Part shown: positions 41,600 through 51,318 of the stretch, one piece after another
Layout of the letters: every line of letters begins with the position of its first letter
Position numbering within the stretch: position 1 is the first letter of the stretch
DNA from: Halomonadaceae bacterium
Lineage (GTDB): Bacteria; Pseudomonadota; Gammaproteobacteria; Pseudomonadales; Oleiphilaceae
NCBI GenBank assembly: GCA_007692645.1
Contig: REBR01000184.1
Coordinates: 1 to 64,000 of the forward strand
DNA length: 64,000 nt
Reading direction: 5' to 3'
The notes under the pieces: generated by a model
Databases searched by the model: none
Seen by the model: the letters and a program-made list of their open reading frames with translations, nothing else
What the model was told of the DNA's origin: nothing
Translations under genes and position numbers: made by a program

Positions 41600-42934
41600 A
41601 TGAGTGATCAGCAGGAGTTACCCCGAGCCACCGTGGAAGAGACCCTGGAAGACCTGGACGCGCACCTTGAAGCGTTGAACTGGAATGCACTGGTTTCTGA
41701 CAAGGAAACCCGTCGCCTGGAGCAGCAGCTGACGCAGTTTGCCGGAGTGGCTCTGACCATTGTGACCCGGGAGCCTGTGCCCCCGGCAACCACCCCCAGT
41801 TACCCGGTGAGCTATCAGCTGGAAACCCTGGCCTGGGTGGTGGGGCCAGCCCCGGACCCGACCCTGGCCGCGGCCGCAGGCCTGCTGGAGCGGGTACTCT
41901 ATCAGGCGGCCCGTTATTACCTGGCGGCAAATCTGCACCTTGAGGTAGTTCACCGGGATTATGCCGCCCTGCTGGCCAAGCACCAGGCCCTGCAGTCCTC
42001 AGAAGCCCGTTACCGGGACCTGTCTGCAGAACTGGCAAAGCAGGTGGAGGCCCAGGTGCAGCAGATCGAAGACCGTCAGCGGCGCATGTATGCAGCTGAA
42101 AAACTCAATGCTGTGGGCCGCCTGGGGGCTGGAGTGGCCCATGAAATCAATAACCCCATCGGCTTTATTCGCTCAAACCTGAACTCTTCCAGGGAGTACA
42201 TCGAGACGTTTCAGCAACTGCGGCAACGCCTGGAAGGGCTACCCGGTGGCGAAGCCCTGGTGAAAGAGCTGGATCTGGACTGGCTGTTGGGGGATTTCAG
42301 CCAGCTTACGGAAGAATCCCTGGAGGGGGCAGAGCGCATTGGCGCGATAGTGGCAGCCCTGCGCCGCTTTGCCGGCACCGATGATCAGGGCCCACAGCAA
42401 CTGGCCATTAACCCCCTGCTGGAAGGGGTCTGGGCCGTGGCAGCCCCACGCCTGGGAGCGCAACTGGAAGTAACCTGGCAGCTGCAGGATAAGCTGCCCC
42501 CTCTGACCCTGGAGCGGGCAGCCATCAGCCAGGTGTTTTATAACCTGCTGGAAAATGCCGCCCAGTCTGCACCACGGACGGTACAGGTGACCATTTCCAC
42601 CGCCCTGGCCAGCCGGGTTGCTGAGAGTTCCAGTGAGATTGCCGGTGAGAATGCCGGTGAGAGCCGGGCCCAGGGGGCTGAAAAGCAGGAGCCCGGTCTC
42701 TGGGTGGAGATCCGTGATAACGGCGACGGCATGACTGCAGACACCTTAACCCACCTGTTTGATCCTTTTTTCACCACCAAACCCGTGGGTTCAGGCACCG
42801 GTCTCGGGCTGACGGTCTGCCGGGATACGCTGTTGGCTATGGGGGGTGATATCCAGGCCAGCAGCGCACCGGGTAAAGGCACCCGTATGCGGGTGTGGCT
42901 GCCGCTGCCTGCCCCCATTGGGGTAACGGACTAG
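41600..42934 (+). CDS. Histidine kinase (HisKA/HATPase)
   Basis: [21 protein letters not shown]-box; FYNLLENAAQSA N-box; GSGTGLGLTV G-box. Confidence 0.93.
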   Translation: MSDQQELPRATVEETLEDLDAHLEALNWNALVSDKETRRLEQQLTQFAGVALTIVTREPVPPATTPSYPVSYQLETLAWVVGPAPDPTLAAAAGLLERVLYQAARYYLAANLHLEVVHRDYAALLAKHQALQSSEARYRDLSAELAKQVEAQVQQIEDRQRRMYAAEKLNAVGRLGAGVAHEINNPIGFIRSNLNSSREYIETFQQLRQRLEGLPGGEALVKELDLDWLLGDFSQLTEESLEGAERIGAIVAALRRFAGTDDQGPQQLAINPLLEGVWAVAAPRLGAQLEVTWQLQDKLPPLTLERAAISQVFYNLLENAAQSAPRTVQVTISTALASRVAESSSEIAGENAGESRAQGAEKQEPGLWVEIRDNGDGMTADTLTHLFDPFFTTKPVGSGTGLGLTVCRDTLLAMGGDIQASSAPGKGTRMRVWLPLPAPIGVTD

Positions 42935-42937
42935 CCT

Positions 42938-45205
42938 ATGTCGCAATTTTCTGCCTACTTTCTATCCAAGGATAAACGACAACCGGCCTCCACCGAGGGG
43001 GCCGAGAGGGACGCTGACGGGACAGAGCCACAGGTGACTTACCGGGTGCTGTTTGTGGATGACGAAGCCCACGTGCTCAGTGCCCTGAAACGCACCTTTC
43101 GCAAAGAAAATTACGCTATCCACTGTGCCGCTAATGCCAAAGAGGCCCTGTCGCTGATCCACCAGCAGCATTTTCATCTGATGGTCACCGACTATAAGAT
43201 GCCCGGCATGTCCGGTGCCGATTTGCTGCAGGAAGTGAAACGCATTGCCCCGGATACCCTGCGCATTATGCTCACCGGTCATGCGGATACCCAGGCGGTG
43301 ATGACTGCGGTGAATGAGGGGGCAGTCTACCGGTTTATCCTCAAGCCCTGGAATGATGATGAGCTGCGGGTAACGGTGGCCCTGGCACTGGAGCAGTTTG
43401 CCCTGCGGGAAAAAAACCGCGACCTGCAGCAGACCACGGTAAAGCAGCAGAAAGACCTGGCGCTGTTTCGCAAAATGGGCCAGCAGCAGCGCAGTCAACT
43501 GGCGTTGATGCTGCACAAGCACCAGTTGCTGAACCGCCAGCAGGTGCAGGAAATCTACAAGATCCAGCAGTCCCGGAAGGTGGCCAGCATCAAGCTGCTG
43601 CTGGAGAAACAGTGGGTCACTCCAGAGGCGCTGTATAAGCTACTCAAAGGCGAGCTGCTGTTTGAGGAAGTATCCCTTGGGGAATTTGCCCTGGACCAGG
43701 CAGTGCTGGACCTGGTGCCCGTGGATCTGTGCAAGAGCCAGTGCCTGCTACCCCTGCGGGTCAAGAATCGCCGCCTGCTGCTGGCCATGGCTGACCCCCT
43801 GAATCAGGTGCTGATCGAAGAGTTGTCCTTTGCCCTGGGGTTGCAGATAGATCCGGTGCTGGTGCGCATGGCAGACCTGGAGAGCAAGCTGGAACAGCTC
43901 TATAGCGGCGCCGGCAGCAGCTTTGAGGAGTTGGCGACAGCCCTGGATCAGAACGACCCCACAGACACTATTGAACTGGTTATTGATAACGATGACTCCG
44001 ATGTGGATCTTGACGAGTTACTGTCAGCCACCCAGCAACCCTCTGCAGTGCGGGTGGTGAACGCCATCATCATGGAGGCCTTGCGCCTGGGGGCCAGTGA
44101 CATCCATATCCAGCCCCGGGCCACGGTAGTGGTGGTGCGTTACCGCATCGACGGCATACTGCAGGACAAGATCCGCATACCGGTGTCCCTGCAAATGGCC
44201 ATAGTGTCGCGCATCAAGGTGATGTCCGAGCTGGATATTACCGAGCGGCGGCGACCCCAGGATGGGCGGATCACGGTGAAATCGCCGATGAAAATTGTCG
44301 ATCTCAGGCTATCCACCCTGCCCACCCTGAACGGGGAGAAGGTGGTTATGCGGGTACTGGACCGCAATTCCAGCGTGCAGAATATCGACAACCTGAACCT
44401 GAGCGAACTCAACCGCAAGCGCATCATGAACGTCATGACCCGTCCCCAGGGCATGATCCTGGCCACCGGTCCTACCGGTAGCGGCAAAACCACCACCCTG
44501 TATGCCATGCTGCAGCACCAGGCCAGCTCCGAGCGCAATTACGTCACCATTGAAGATCCGGTGGAATTCTATATGGACATGGCCGGCCAGGTACCGGTGC
44601 GGGAACGGGTGGGGCTGAACTTCCCCACGGTGCTACGGGCGATTCTGCGCCAGGACCCGGATGTGATTCTGCTGGGTGAAATCCGCGATAGCGAAACCGC
44701 TGAGGTGGCGTTTCATGCGGCCATGACCGGTCACATGGTGTATTCCACCCTGCACACCAGCTCCACCATCGCTTCCGTGGCCCGGTTGCTGGATCTGGGG
44801 CTCAAGCCCTATGTGGTGGCCAATGGCCTGGAGGCGGTGATCGCCCAGCGGCTGGTGCGCAAGGTCTGCCCCCACTGCCGTGAGCAGGTTGCCCCGGACC
44901 CGGAGGTACTGCATCTGCTGGGCTCCCATTTTGCGGCTTTGGATCTGGTGGATTATCAGGCTCCGGGCTGTGACCATTGTCACCATCAGGGGTACCGTGG
45001 CCGGGTCGGCATTTATGAAGTGCTCAGCGTCAGTGATGATCTGCGCCACGTGATCGCTTCCGGGGGGTCGGTGCGGGAAATGACCCACCAGGCGGAACTG
45101 GATGGGCTGGTGCCACTGATCGCAGATGCCAGAAGCCGGCTGGATGCGGGGGAAACCACCCTGGGGGAAATCCTGCGTGTTCTGGGCAGCCAGATCAGCA
45201 TTTAG
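42938..45205 (+). CDS. REC-MshEN-GspE/PilB-type secretion/pilus ATPase fusion
   Basis: N-terminal REC (LFVDDEAHVLSAL, VTDYKMPGMSG, RFILKPW), MshEN-like region, Walker A GPTGSGKTTTLYAML, Walker B LLGEIRDSETAEVA, Zn motif CPHC...CDHCHHQGYRGRVGIYE. Confidence 0.94.
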   Translation: MSQFSAYFLSKDKRQPASTEGAERDADGTEPQVTYRVLFVDDEAHVLSALKRTFRKENYAIHCAANAKEALSLIHQQHFHLMVTDYKMPGMSGADLLQEVKRIAPDTLRIMLTGHADTQAVMTAVNEGAVYRFILKPWNDDELRVTVALALEQFALREKNRDLQQTTVKQQKDLALFRKMGQQQRSQLALMLHKHQLLNRQQVQEIYKIQQSRKVASIKLLLEKQWVTPEALYKLLKGELLFEEVSLGEFALDQAVLDLVPVDLCKSQCLLPLRVKNRRLLLAMADPLNQVLIEELSFALGLQIDPVLVRMADLESKLEQLYSGAGSSFEELATALDQNDPTDTIELVIDNDDSDVDLDELLSATQQPSAVRVVNAIIMEALRLGASDIHIQPRATVVVVRYRIDGILQDKIRIPVSLQMAIVSRIKVMSELDITERRRPQDGRITVKSPMKIVDLRLSTLPTLNGEKVVMRVLDRNSSVQNIDNLNLSELNRKRIMNVMTRPQGMILATGPTGSGKTTTLYAMLQHQASSERNYVTIEDPVEFYMDMAGQVPVRERVGLNFPTVLRAILRQDPDVILLGEIRDSETAEVAFHAAMTGHMVYSTLHTSSTIASVARLLDLGLKPYVVANGLEAVIAQRLVRKVCPHCREQVAPDPEVLHLLGSHFAALDLVDYQAPGCDHCHHQGYRGRVGIYEVLSVSDDLRHVIASGGSVREMTHQAELDGLVPLIADARSRLDAGETTLGEILRVLGSQISI

Positions 45206-45223
45206 ACAATTCTCCGGGGGATA

Positions 45224-45772
45224 TTACTCCTGGTCCAGCAGCCCGGAAAAATCGATAAACCCGTTTTCATCCCGTTCCACCCGGGTAATGCCCGGGGAGT
45301 CCTGTTCCAGCCGGGCCAGGGCTTTTTCCTGGGCGGCCAGTTGCTGGTTCTGCTGGCGGACGGTTTCCGCCAGTTCCCGGTTTTCCTGCTGCAGGCCCTG
45401 GTGCTCCAGGGCATTGCGCAGGGTATCCAGCAACTCCTGATCTGACCAGGGCTTGAGAATAAACCGATACACCTGTGAGGTATTGATGGCCTTCAGTACC
45501 GCACTCAGCTCTGCCTGGCCACTGAGAATCATACGCAGGGCATCCGGGTGGGCCTGGCGGCAGCGGTCAAGAAAGGTCACGCCGTCCATGCCGGGCATGC
45601 GGTAATCCGACAGGATAATATTCGGGCTATGACCATCCAGCCCGGCCAATGCCGCTTGCGGGGATTCGAAACACATCAAAGTCCACCCGGTGGGGCGCAG
45701 CAGGCGCTGCAGGGCAGCAAGAATGTAGGGTTCATCGTCCACCAGGGCGATGATGGCGGCGGCATCAGTCAT
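45224..45772 (-). CDS. Response regulator (REC + C-terminal coiled coil)
   Basis: ALVDDEPYILAALQRLL, LSDYRMPGMDG, YRFILKPWSDQEL; no DNA-binding domain seen. Confidence 0.92.
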   Translation of the reverse strand: MTDAAAIIALVDDEPYILAALQRLLRPTGWTLMCFESPQAALAGLDGHSPNIILSDYRMPGMDGVTFLDRCRQAHPDALRMILSGQAELSAVLKAINTSQVYRFILKPWSDQELLDTLRNALEHQGLQQENRELAETVRQQNQQLAAQEKALARLEQDSPGITRVERDENGFIDFSGLLDQE

Positions 45773-47133
45773 GAGTGTTTTTTCCTGTTGGTCAGATCCG
45801 GAGGTGGCTTGCCGTCCTCCTCTTTATCCGGGGTGTTATCCACATAGGCTTTCATGCGGCTGTTATCCACCCCGTCAATCAGCTGTAACCGGCGGATCAT
45901 GCCTGCACTCAAGGGGCTATCCTTGACCATCAGCAAAATGCCACTGGCACTTACCAGGTCCCGGGTGAGCACCATGCCCGACTGCAGATCTGCCAGGGTC
46001 ACCTGGCATTCATGGTGTTGCATACGGGTAAAGGAGAAGTCAGCTACCAGGGGCTGCAGGGCATCCAGCACCTGGGGGTCATAACGGCCAGCGCTTTGCA
46101 CCAGTAGATGCTGAAAGGCGTTTTCCGCCGCCAGCGGGGTTTTTCGCAGCAAATCCGTCTGTAAACCGACAAAATCCCGGCTGACTTTGATGATGCGTGA
46201 CCCCAGGGGAATATGCTGGCCCTTCAGGCCATCCGGATAACCGCTGCCGTCATAATGTTCATTGTGGTGGCGAATCAACTGGGCGCTGCTGCGCAGAGCC
46301 TTGATGGGCAACAGGGCCATTTCCCCCAGTAACGGGTAACGCTGGTACTGTTCCTGGTCCCGGTGAGTCAGGTGTACTTCAGAGCGGCTGAGGATATCGT
46401 CCGGCAGGTTCAGCTTACCCAGTTCATGGAGCAGGGCGGCATAATAGATATAACGCACCTGTACCTGGTCCAGGGCCAGCCCCTGGGCGATCTGACTGGC
46501 CAGGTCCGCCACTTCCCGGGAATGTCCCCGGATCAGGTGAGGGCGGCTGGCGATAACACTGGAGAAAATACGCACAAAGGCGTCATAGCTGTTCTCGAGC
46601 TGGCGAAAGGCCTTTTTTAGTTGCGCCGAAGTGGCTTCCACCTGAAGGGTGCGCCGGGCGACCCGCTCTTCAAGATCCTGATTGAGGCTTTCCAGTTCCC
46701 GGTTTTGCTCCCGGCTGCGGTCCAGCAGACGTTTTTTCTCCCGCTCCAGCCGGCGAATGCGCAGTCCCTCGGCAATGGCATCCAGCAGCGCCGCATCATC
46801 CCAGGGTTTACTGATATACCGGTTAATCCCCCCCAGGTTCAGGGCATCCAGGGTGGCGTTCATGTCACTGTAGCCGGTCATCAGAAAGCGCACACTGAAA
46901 GGCCAGCGGCTGCGAACCTCTGCCAGAAAGCTCGCCCCGTCGGTGACCGGCATACGCATGTCGGAAATAACCAGGTCAATATTGTGCTGCTCAAGCACCG
47001 CAATGCCATCGGCGGCACTGCTGGCAAACCAGCAGTGGTAGTCCTGCTGGCGCATCAGGCGTTTCATGGCATTGAGAATGGGCACTTCATCATCCACAAA
47101 CAGGATGCGAAAGCGCAGTGGTTCTGCGGTCAC
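45769..47133 (-). CDS. REC-HD-GYP-type protein with degenerate metal site
   Basis: REC (LFVDDEVPILNAMKRLM, ISDMRMPVTDG) then LLHELGKLNLPDDIL and HHNEHYDGSGYPDGLKGQHIPLGSRIIKV. Confidence 0.9.
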   Translation of the reverse strand: MTAEPLRFRILFVDDEVPILNAMKRLMRQQDYHCWFASSAADGIAVLEQHNIDLVISDMRMPVTDGASFLAEVRSRWPFSVRFLMTGYSDMNATLDALNLGGINRYISKPWDDAALLDAIAEGLRIRRLEREKKRLLDRSREQNRELESLNQDLEERVARRTLQVEATSAQLKKAFRQLENSYDAFVRIFSSVIASRPHLIRGHSREVADLASQIAQGLALDQVQVRYIYYAALLHELGKLNLPDDILSRSEVHLTHRDQEQYQRYPLLGEMALLPIKALRSSAQLIRHHNEHYDGSGYPDGLKGQHIPLGSRIIKVSRDFVGLQTDLLRKTPLAAENAFQHLLVQSAGRYDPQVLDALQPLVADFSFTRMQHHECQVTLADLQSGMVLTRDLVSASGILLMVKDSPLSAGMIRRLQLIDGVDNSRMKAYVDNTPDKEEDGKPPPDLTNRKKHS

Positions 47134-48035
47134 TGGGGGATTTCCTCCGCCGACTCGCCAGCGGGCTGCTGCAGGGGCAACAACACGGTAAATTCGGTCC
47201 CTTTACCCGGCTCGCTCTCGACCAGCATCTCCCCGTGGTGGGTGCGGATAATGTTATAGGACAGTGACAGGCCAAGACCGGTGCCTTTGCCCACGGGTTT
47301 GGTGGTAAAAAACGGATCAAAGAGCCGTTTGATGTTGGCGGCGGGTATGCCGCAGCCGTTATCCCTGATCCGGACGCTTATCTGGCGCCCTTTCAGGACC
47401 GTGGTGATATGGATTTCACCGTGCTCCTCAATGGCATGGGCTGCATTCACCAGAAGATTAAGAAAAACCTGACCCAGTTGGGATTCCACCGCTTCAATCA
47501 GGGGCAACTCTGCAAAATCGGTGATGACCTCGGCCCGGTACTTAATCTCATTGCGGGCCACGGTCAGGGCCTGATTAATGGTTTTATGCACATCCACCGG
47601 CTCCAGCTCACCGCTATCGGTGCGGGAAAAATCCCGCAGGGAGCGGATGATCTTGCCCACCCGCTCGATCCCCTCGTGGGATTCTTCCAGTAACGACGGC
47701 AGGTCTTCCCGGATGAAGGGCAGATCATGCTGTTGGGTCAGTTGCAGCAGGGTGGGTTCACTGACCGCATCCCCCAGAGCCTGTTCATAGGCCTGGTTGA
47801 TCAGCAGCAACGACCGGCAGTAGTCCCCCAGGGTGGTGAGGTTGGAGCGCACATAGCCAATGGGGTTATTGATTTCATGGGCAACACCCGCCGCCAGTTG
47901 ACCAATACTGGCCATTTTTTCAGACTGCATCAACTGGTCCTGGGCCTGCTTTAGCCTGGCTATCAGCTGTTCCGGCGTCTGTTGCAGGTGCGAGTCTGTG
48001 TCGTGCCTCATACCCTGGTTTCCTGTGCTCGTCAT
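47130..48035 (-). CDS. Histidine kinase (soluble, HisKA/HATPase)
   Basis: [47 protein letters not shown]. Confidence 0.93.
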   Translation of the reverse strand: MTSTGNQGMRHDTDSHLQQTPEQLIARLKQAQDQLMQSEKMASIGQLAAGVAHEINNPIGYVRSNLTTLGDYCRSLLLINQAYEQALGDAVSEPTLLQLTQQHDLPFIREDLPSLLEESHEGIERVGKIIRSLRDFSRTDSGELEPVDVHKTINQALTVARNEIKYRAEVITDFAELPLIEAVESQLGQVFLNLLVNAAHAIEEHGEIHITTVLKGRQISVRIRDNGCGIPAANIKRLFDPFFTTKPVGKGTGLGLSLSYNIIRTHHGEMLVESEPGKGTEFTVLLPLQQPAGESAEEIPQ

Positions 48036-48177
48036 GTTGTGCTAAGAGTAGTGCAGGAAAACGCTTTACGCCTTGAAAATAATAGATTTTTGGGTAAGGA
48101 AATACTTACTTCCCGTCGTCATTTGACCCTGTTTTGAGGGCAATTAACGGCGGCAATCGGCCACCGGGAATACAAGC

Positions 48178-50622
48178 ATGAGCAACAGTCACCCCAGTTA
48201 TGGTTTGCTTGAAAGTCTGGTTGAGAACATCCGGGACGGAATGGTGGTAGCCAGTAAACAGCAGGTGTTGTTCGCCAACCAGGCGGCCCGGGAACTGCTG
48301 GGTCCGGTGGGTGGCCAGGTGATGAAGTCGGCCTTGTCATCACTCTCCGGCGCCGCGGTTGATCGCTTTGAAACGGTACTGTGCAACAGCCAGGGTCAGT
48401 GGGTGCCCGTGGACTGGCAACGGCTGGAAATAGACTGGAGTGAACAGCCGGCACAGCTTTTTATCCTCCATGATATCAGTGCCCGGCGGAGTGCAGAGCA
48501 GCAGCGCCGGCTGCTGCAACGCAGCATTGAGGCCTCCCCCAATGGCATGGTGATTGTGGACGCTCTGGCTGAGGATCTGCCTATCCGTTATGTGAATCCG
48601 GCGTTCTGCCGTATCACCGGCTATACCCCTGAAGAGGTGGTAGGGCGCAACTGCCGCTTTTTACAGGGTGATGAGCGCCAGCAGCCAGAACGGCTGCTGG
48701 TGCGACAGGCAATCAATAATCAGCAGGAAGTGCGGGTCACCCTGCGCAACTTTCGCAAAGACGGCACGGCTTTCTGGAACGAACTGGTGATTTCTCCGGT
48801 GCCGGACGAACGGGGTAAAGTCACTCATTTTGTCAGCACCCAACATGACATCTCCATGCAGCTGCATGCAGAGCAGGCCCTGGCCTACAACGTCAGTCAT
48901 GATGTGCTCACATCACTGCCCAACCTGTCATTGCTGCGGGACCGTCTCACCCAGGCATTGAATATTTCCCGCCGTCACAACAGCCAGGTGGCGTTAACCG
49001 TGGTCAACCTGGATGGATTCAAGGCCATTAACAGTTCCCTGGGATTGGCGGCAGGGGATAGCCTGCTGATACAGGTTGCCGACCGGTTGCTGGAATTGAT
49101 GCAGGCCGGGGATACCCTGGCCCGGTTAAGTGCTGATGAGTTTGCCCTGCTGCAGCCCAATGTAATGGCAGAAGATGATGTTACCGGACTGGTGGATGAG
49201 CTGATTGTTGAACTGGCCCTGCCTTACCGGCCGGTACCCGGTGGTGACCCGGTGTACCTGACCGCCAGTGCCGGGATAGCCCTCAGCAGTGCTGCCACGA
49301 AAGACGCCAGTGACCTGCTGCGCCATGCCAGCCTGGCGGTGCGCCAGGCCAAGGGCCGGGGGGGGGACTGTTACCACTGGTATACGGAGATCATGAACCA
49401 GCGTGCCAACAGGCTGGTAACCCTGCGCAAGGATATTCAGGACGCCCTGGATAACAACGCCTTTGAGCTGTATTACCAGCCTATTATTGACAGTAGCACC
49501 GGGCAGTGCCGGTCGGTGGAGGCGCTGCTGCGCTGGCAGCATCCCCAGGAAGGCTGGTTGTCCCCCGGGGAATTCCTGCCCATTGCTGAGAGTACCGGGC
49601 AAATGGTGCCCCTGGGGGAGTGGGTGCTGCGCCGGGCCTGTATGGACGCCCGCCAGTTACTGGATCAGGGGCGCACGGACCACCGGGTGGCGGTGAATAT
49701 CTCAGCAGCCCAGTTCCTGCGCAGTGACGCTGCCCATAGCGTGGCCAAAGCCCTGGCTGACAGCGGTTTGCCTGCCCGTGCCCTGGAGCTGGAGATTGTC
49801 GAATCTGTGGTCATGGGGGAAGACGGTGAGCGGGTACGGGAAGCGTTGCTGGCCATTCGGGCCATGGGCGTGGGTATTGTTATTGATGACTTTGGCGCCG
49901 GGGGTTCCGGTTTCAGCTGCCTCAAACAGATCCCCGTTACCCGGATTAAGATCGATCCTTCGTTTATCCGTCATATCATCAGTGACCAGAATGATGCGGC
50001 CATTACCCGGGGGCTGATTGATATGGTGCACAAGCTCTCTATGGAAGTGGTGGCCCAGGGGGTGGAAGACGAATACCAGGCCGCTTACCTGATACGGCAT
50101 AAATGCGACCAGTTGCAGGGGTATTTTCTCGGCCGACCCATGGGATTTGAGGCCCTGAGCAGCTTCGAACTACAGCAGGACTGCGCCCGGCTGTTTGCCC
50201 GGGCAGAGAAATCCGGTCAGGAGCCTTCCCGTACCCTGCTGATTCTGGATGATGAAGCCAATATCCTGCGCTCCCTGCAGCGCCTGCTGCGCCGGGACGG
50301 TTACCAGATACTGGCCACCACCAGTGCCAGTGAAGCCTTTAAACTGCTGTCTTCACACCGGGTTCAGGTGGTGTTGTCGGATCAGCGGATGCCGGAAATG
50401 AACGGTACTGAATTCTTCAGCCGGGTAAAGCAACTGCACCCGGGAACGGTGCGCATTATCCTGTCAGGCTATACGGATCTGGACTCAGTAACGGACGCCA
50501 TTAATCGGGGAGCCATTTACAAGTTTCTCACCAAGCCCTGGGACGATGACCAGATACGGGAAGAGGTGAAGCAGGCGTTTATCTATCACGCCGCCAGCGA
50601 TTCGGAAGAAAACGGGGGCTGA
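48178..50622 (+). CDS. PAS-PAS-GGDEF(SADEF)-EAL-REC signalling protein
   Basis: PAS (YVNPAFCRITGYTPEEVVGRNCRFLQG), degenerate GGDEF (RLSADEFALL), EAL (VEALLRWQHP, DDFGAGGSGF, VVAQGVED), C-terminal REC (LILDDEANILRSL, LSDQRMPEMNG). Confidence 0.95.
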   Translation: MSNSHPSYGLLESLVENIRDGMVVASKQQVLFANQAARELLGPVGGQVMKSALSSLSGAAVDRFETVLCNSQGQWVPVDWQRLEIDWSEQPAQLFILHDISARRSAEQQRRLLQRSIEASPNGMVIVDALAEDLPIRYVNPAFCRITGYTPEEVVGRNCRFLQGDERQQPERLLVRQAINNQQEVRVTLRNFRKDGTAFWNELVISPVPDERGKVTHFVSTQHDISMQLHAEQALAYNVSHDVLTSLPNLSLLRDRLTQALNISRRHNSQVALTVVNLDGFKAINSSLGLAAGDSLLIQVADRLLELMQAGDTLARLSADEFALLQPNVMAEDDVTGLVDELIVELALPYRPVPGGDPVYLTASAGIALSSAATKDASDLLRHASLAVRQAKGRGGDCYHWYTEIMNQRANRLVTLRKDIQDALDNNAFELYYQPIIDSSTGQCRSVEALLRWQHPQEGWLSPGEFLPIAESTGQMVPLGEWVLRRACMDARQLLDQGRTDHRVAVNISAAQFLRSDAAHSVAKALADSGLPARALELEIVESVVMGEDGERVREALLAIRAMGVGIVIDDFGAGGSGFSCLKQIPVTRIKIDPSFIRHIISDQNDAAITRGLIDMVHKLSMEVVAQGVEDEYQAAYLIRHKCDQLQGYFLGRPMGFEALSSFELQQDCARLFARAEKSGQEPSRTLLILDDEANILRSLQRLLRRDGYQILATTSASEAFKLLSSHRVQVVLSDQRMPEMNGTEFFSRVKQLHPGTVRIILSGYTDLDSVTDAINRGAIYKFLTKPWDDDQIREEVKQAFIYHAASDSEENGG

Positions 50623-50649
50623 AGAGGGGGCCGCGCGTAGATCCATAAA

Positions 50650-50676
50650 AAAACCCGGCAGAAGCCGGGTTTTTAG
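50650..50676. terminator. Bidirectional Rho-independent terminator
   Basis: AAAAAAACCCGGCAGAAGCCGGGTTTTTA. Confidence 0.85.
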
Positions 50677-50702
50677 AAGCGCTCAGGCAATGGCAACAGC
50701 CG

Positions 50703-50858
50703 TTACTTGATCTTGGCTTCTTTGTAAGGCACGTGCTTGCGAACCACCGGATCGAACTTGCTCATTTCGAGCTTGTCCGGGGTGTTACGCTTGTTCTTGT
50801 GGGTCGTGTAGAAATGACCAGTACCTGCTGATGAAACCAGCTTGATCTTCTCGCGCAT
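50703..50858 (-). CDS. rpmG: 50S ribosomal protein L33 (absent from ORF track)
   Basis: [51 protein letters not shown]. Confidence 0.98.
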   Translation of the reverse strand: MREKIKLVSSAGTGHFYTTHKNKRNTPDKLEMSKFDPVVRKHVPYKEAKIK

Positions 50859-50868
50859 GATTGTCTCC

Positions 50869-51105
50869 TCAGACCTTCTCGCCGCGGGCGCGCAGGTCAG
50901 TCAGCACTGCGTCGATACCCTTTTTGTCGATAATGCGCATGCCCTTGGTGGAAATGCGCAGCTTGATAAAGCGGTTTTCAGTAGCAACCCAAAAGCGGTG
51001 TGACTGCAGGTTGGGCAGGAACCGACGCTTGTTGTGGTTCATAGCGTGTGAAACATTGTTGCCGGTAACAGTGCGCTTACCGGTGACTTGACAAACTCTG
51101 GACAT
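50869..51105 (-). CDS. rpmB: 50S ribosomal protein L28
   Basis: [39 protein letters not shown]. Confidence 0.98.
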   Translation of the reverse strand: MSRVCQVTGKRTVTGNNVSHAMNHNKRRFLPNLQSHRFWVATENRFIKLRISTKGMRIIDKKGIDAVLTDLRARGEKV

Positions 51106-51318
51106 AATCGCCTCCAACTCTGCGTTGGTTAATCTGTGTATTCATACCGCGTCCAGGTCGTGACGTAGGAATAAGGAGCCTGAGCCTGACGCTGCCGGGA
51201 AAGGGTCGCTTTTATACCAGATACAAACCACAAAGGCAAAAACATTTTGCCGGCAGACTGCCCGGAGCCGGGCCTGTGAGTGGCCCTGAACCCCCGGCTG
51301 ACGGGAGTTTCGGGGACA

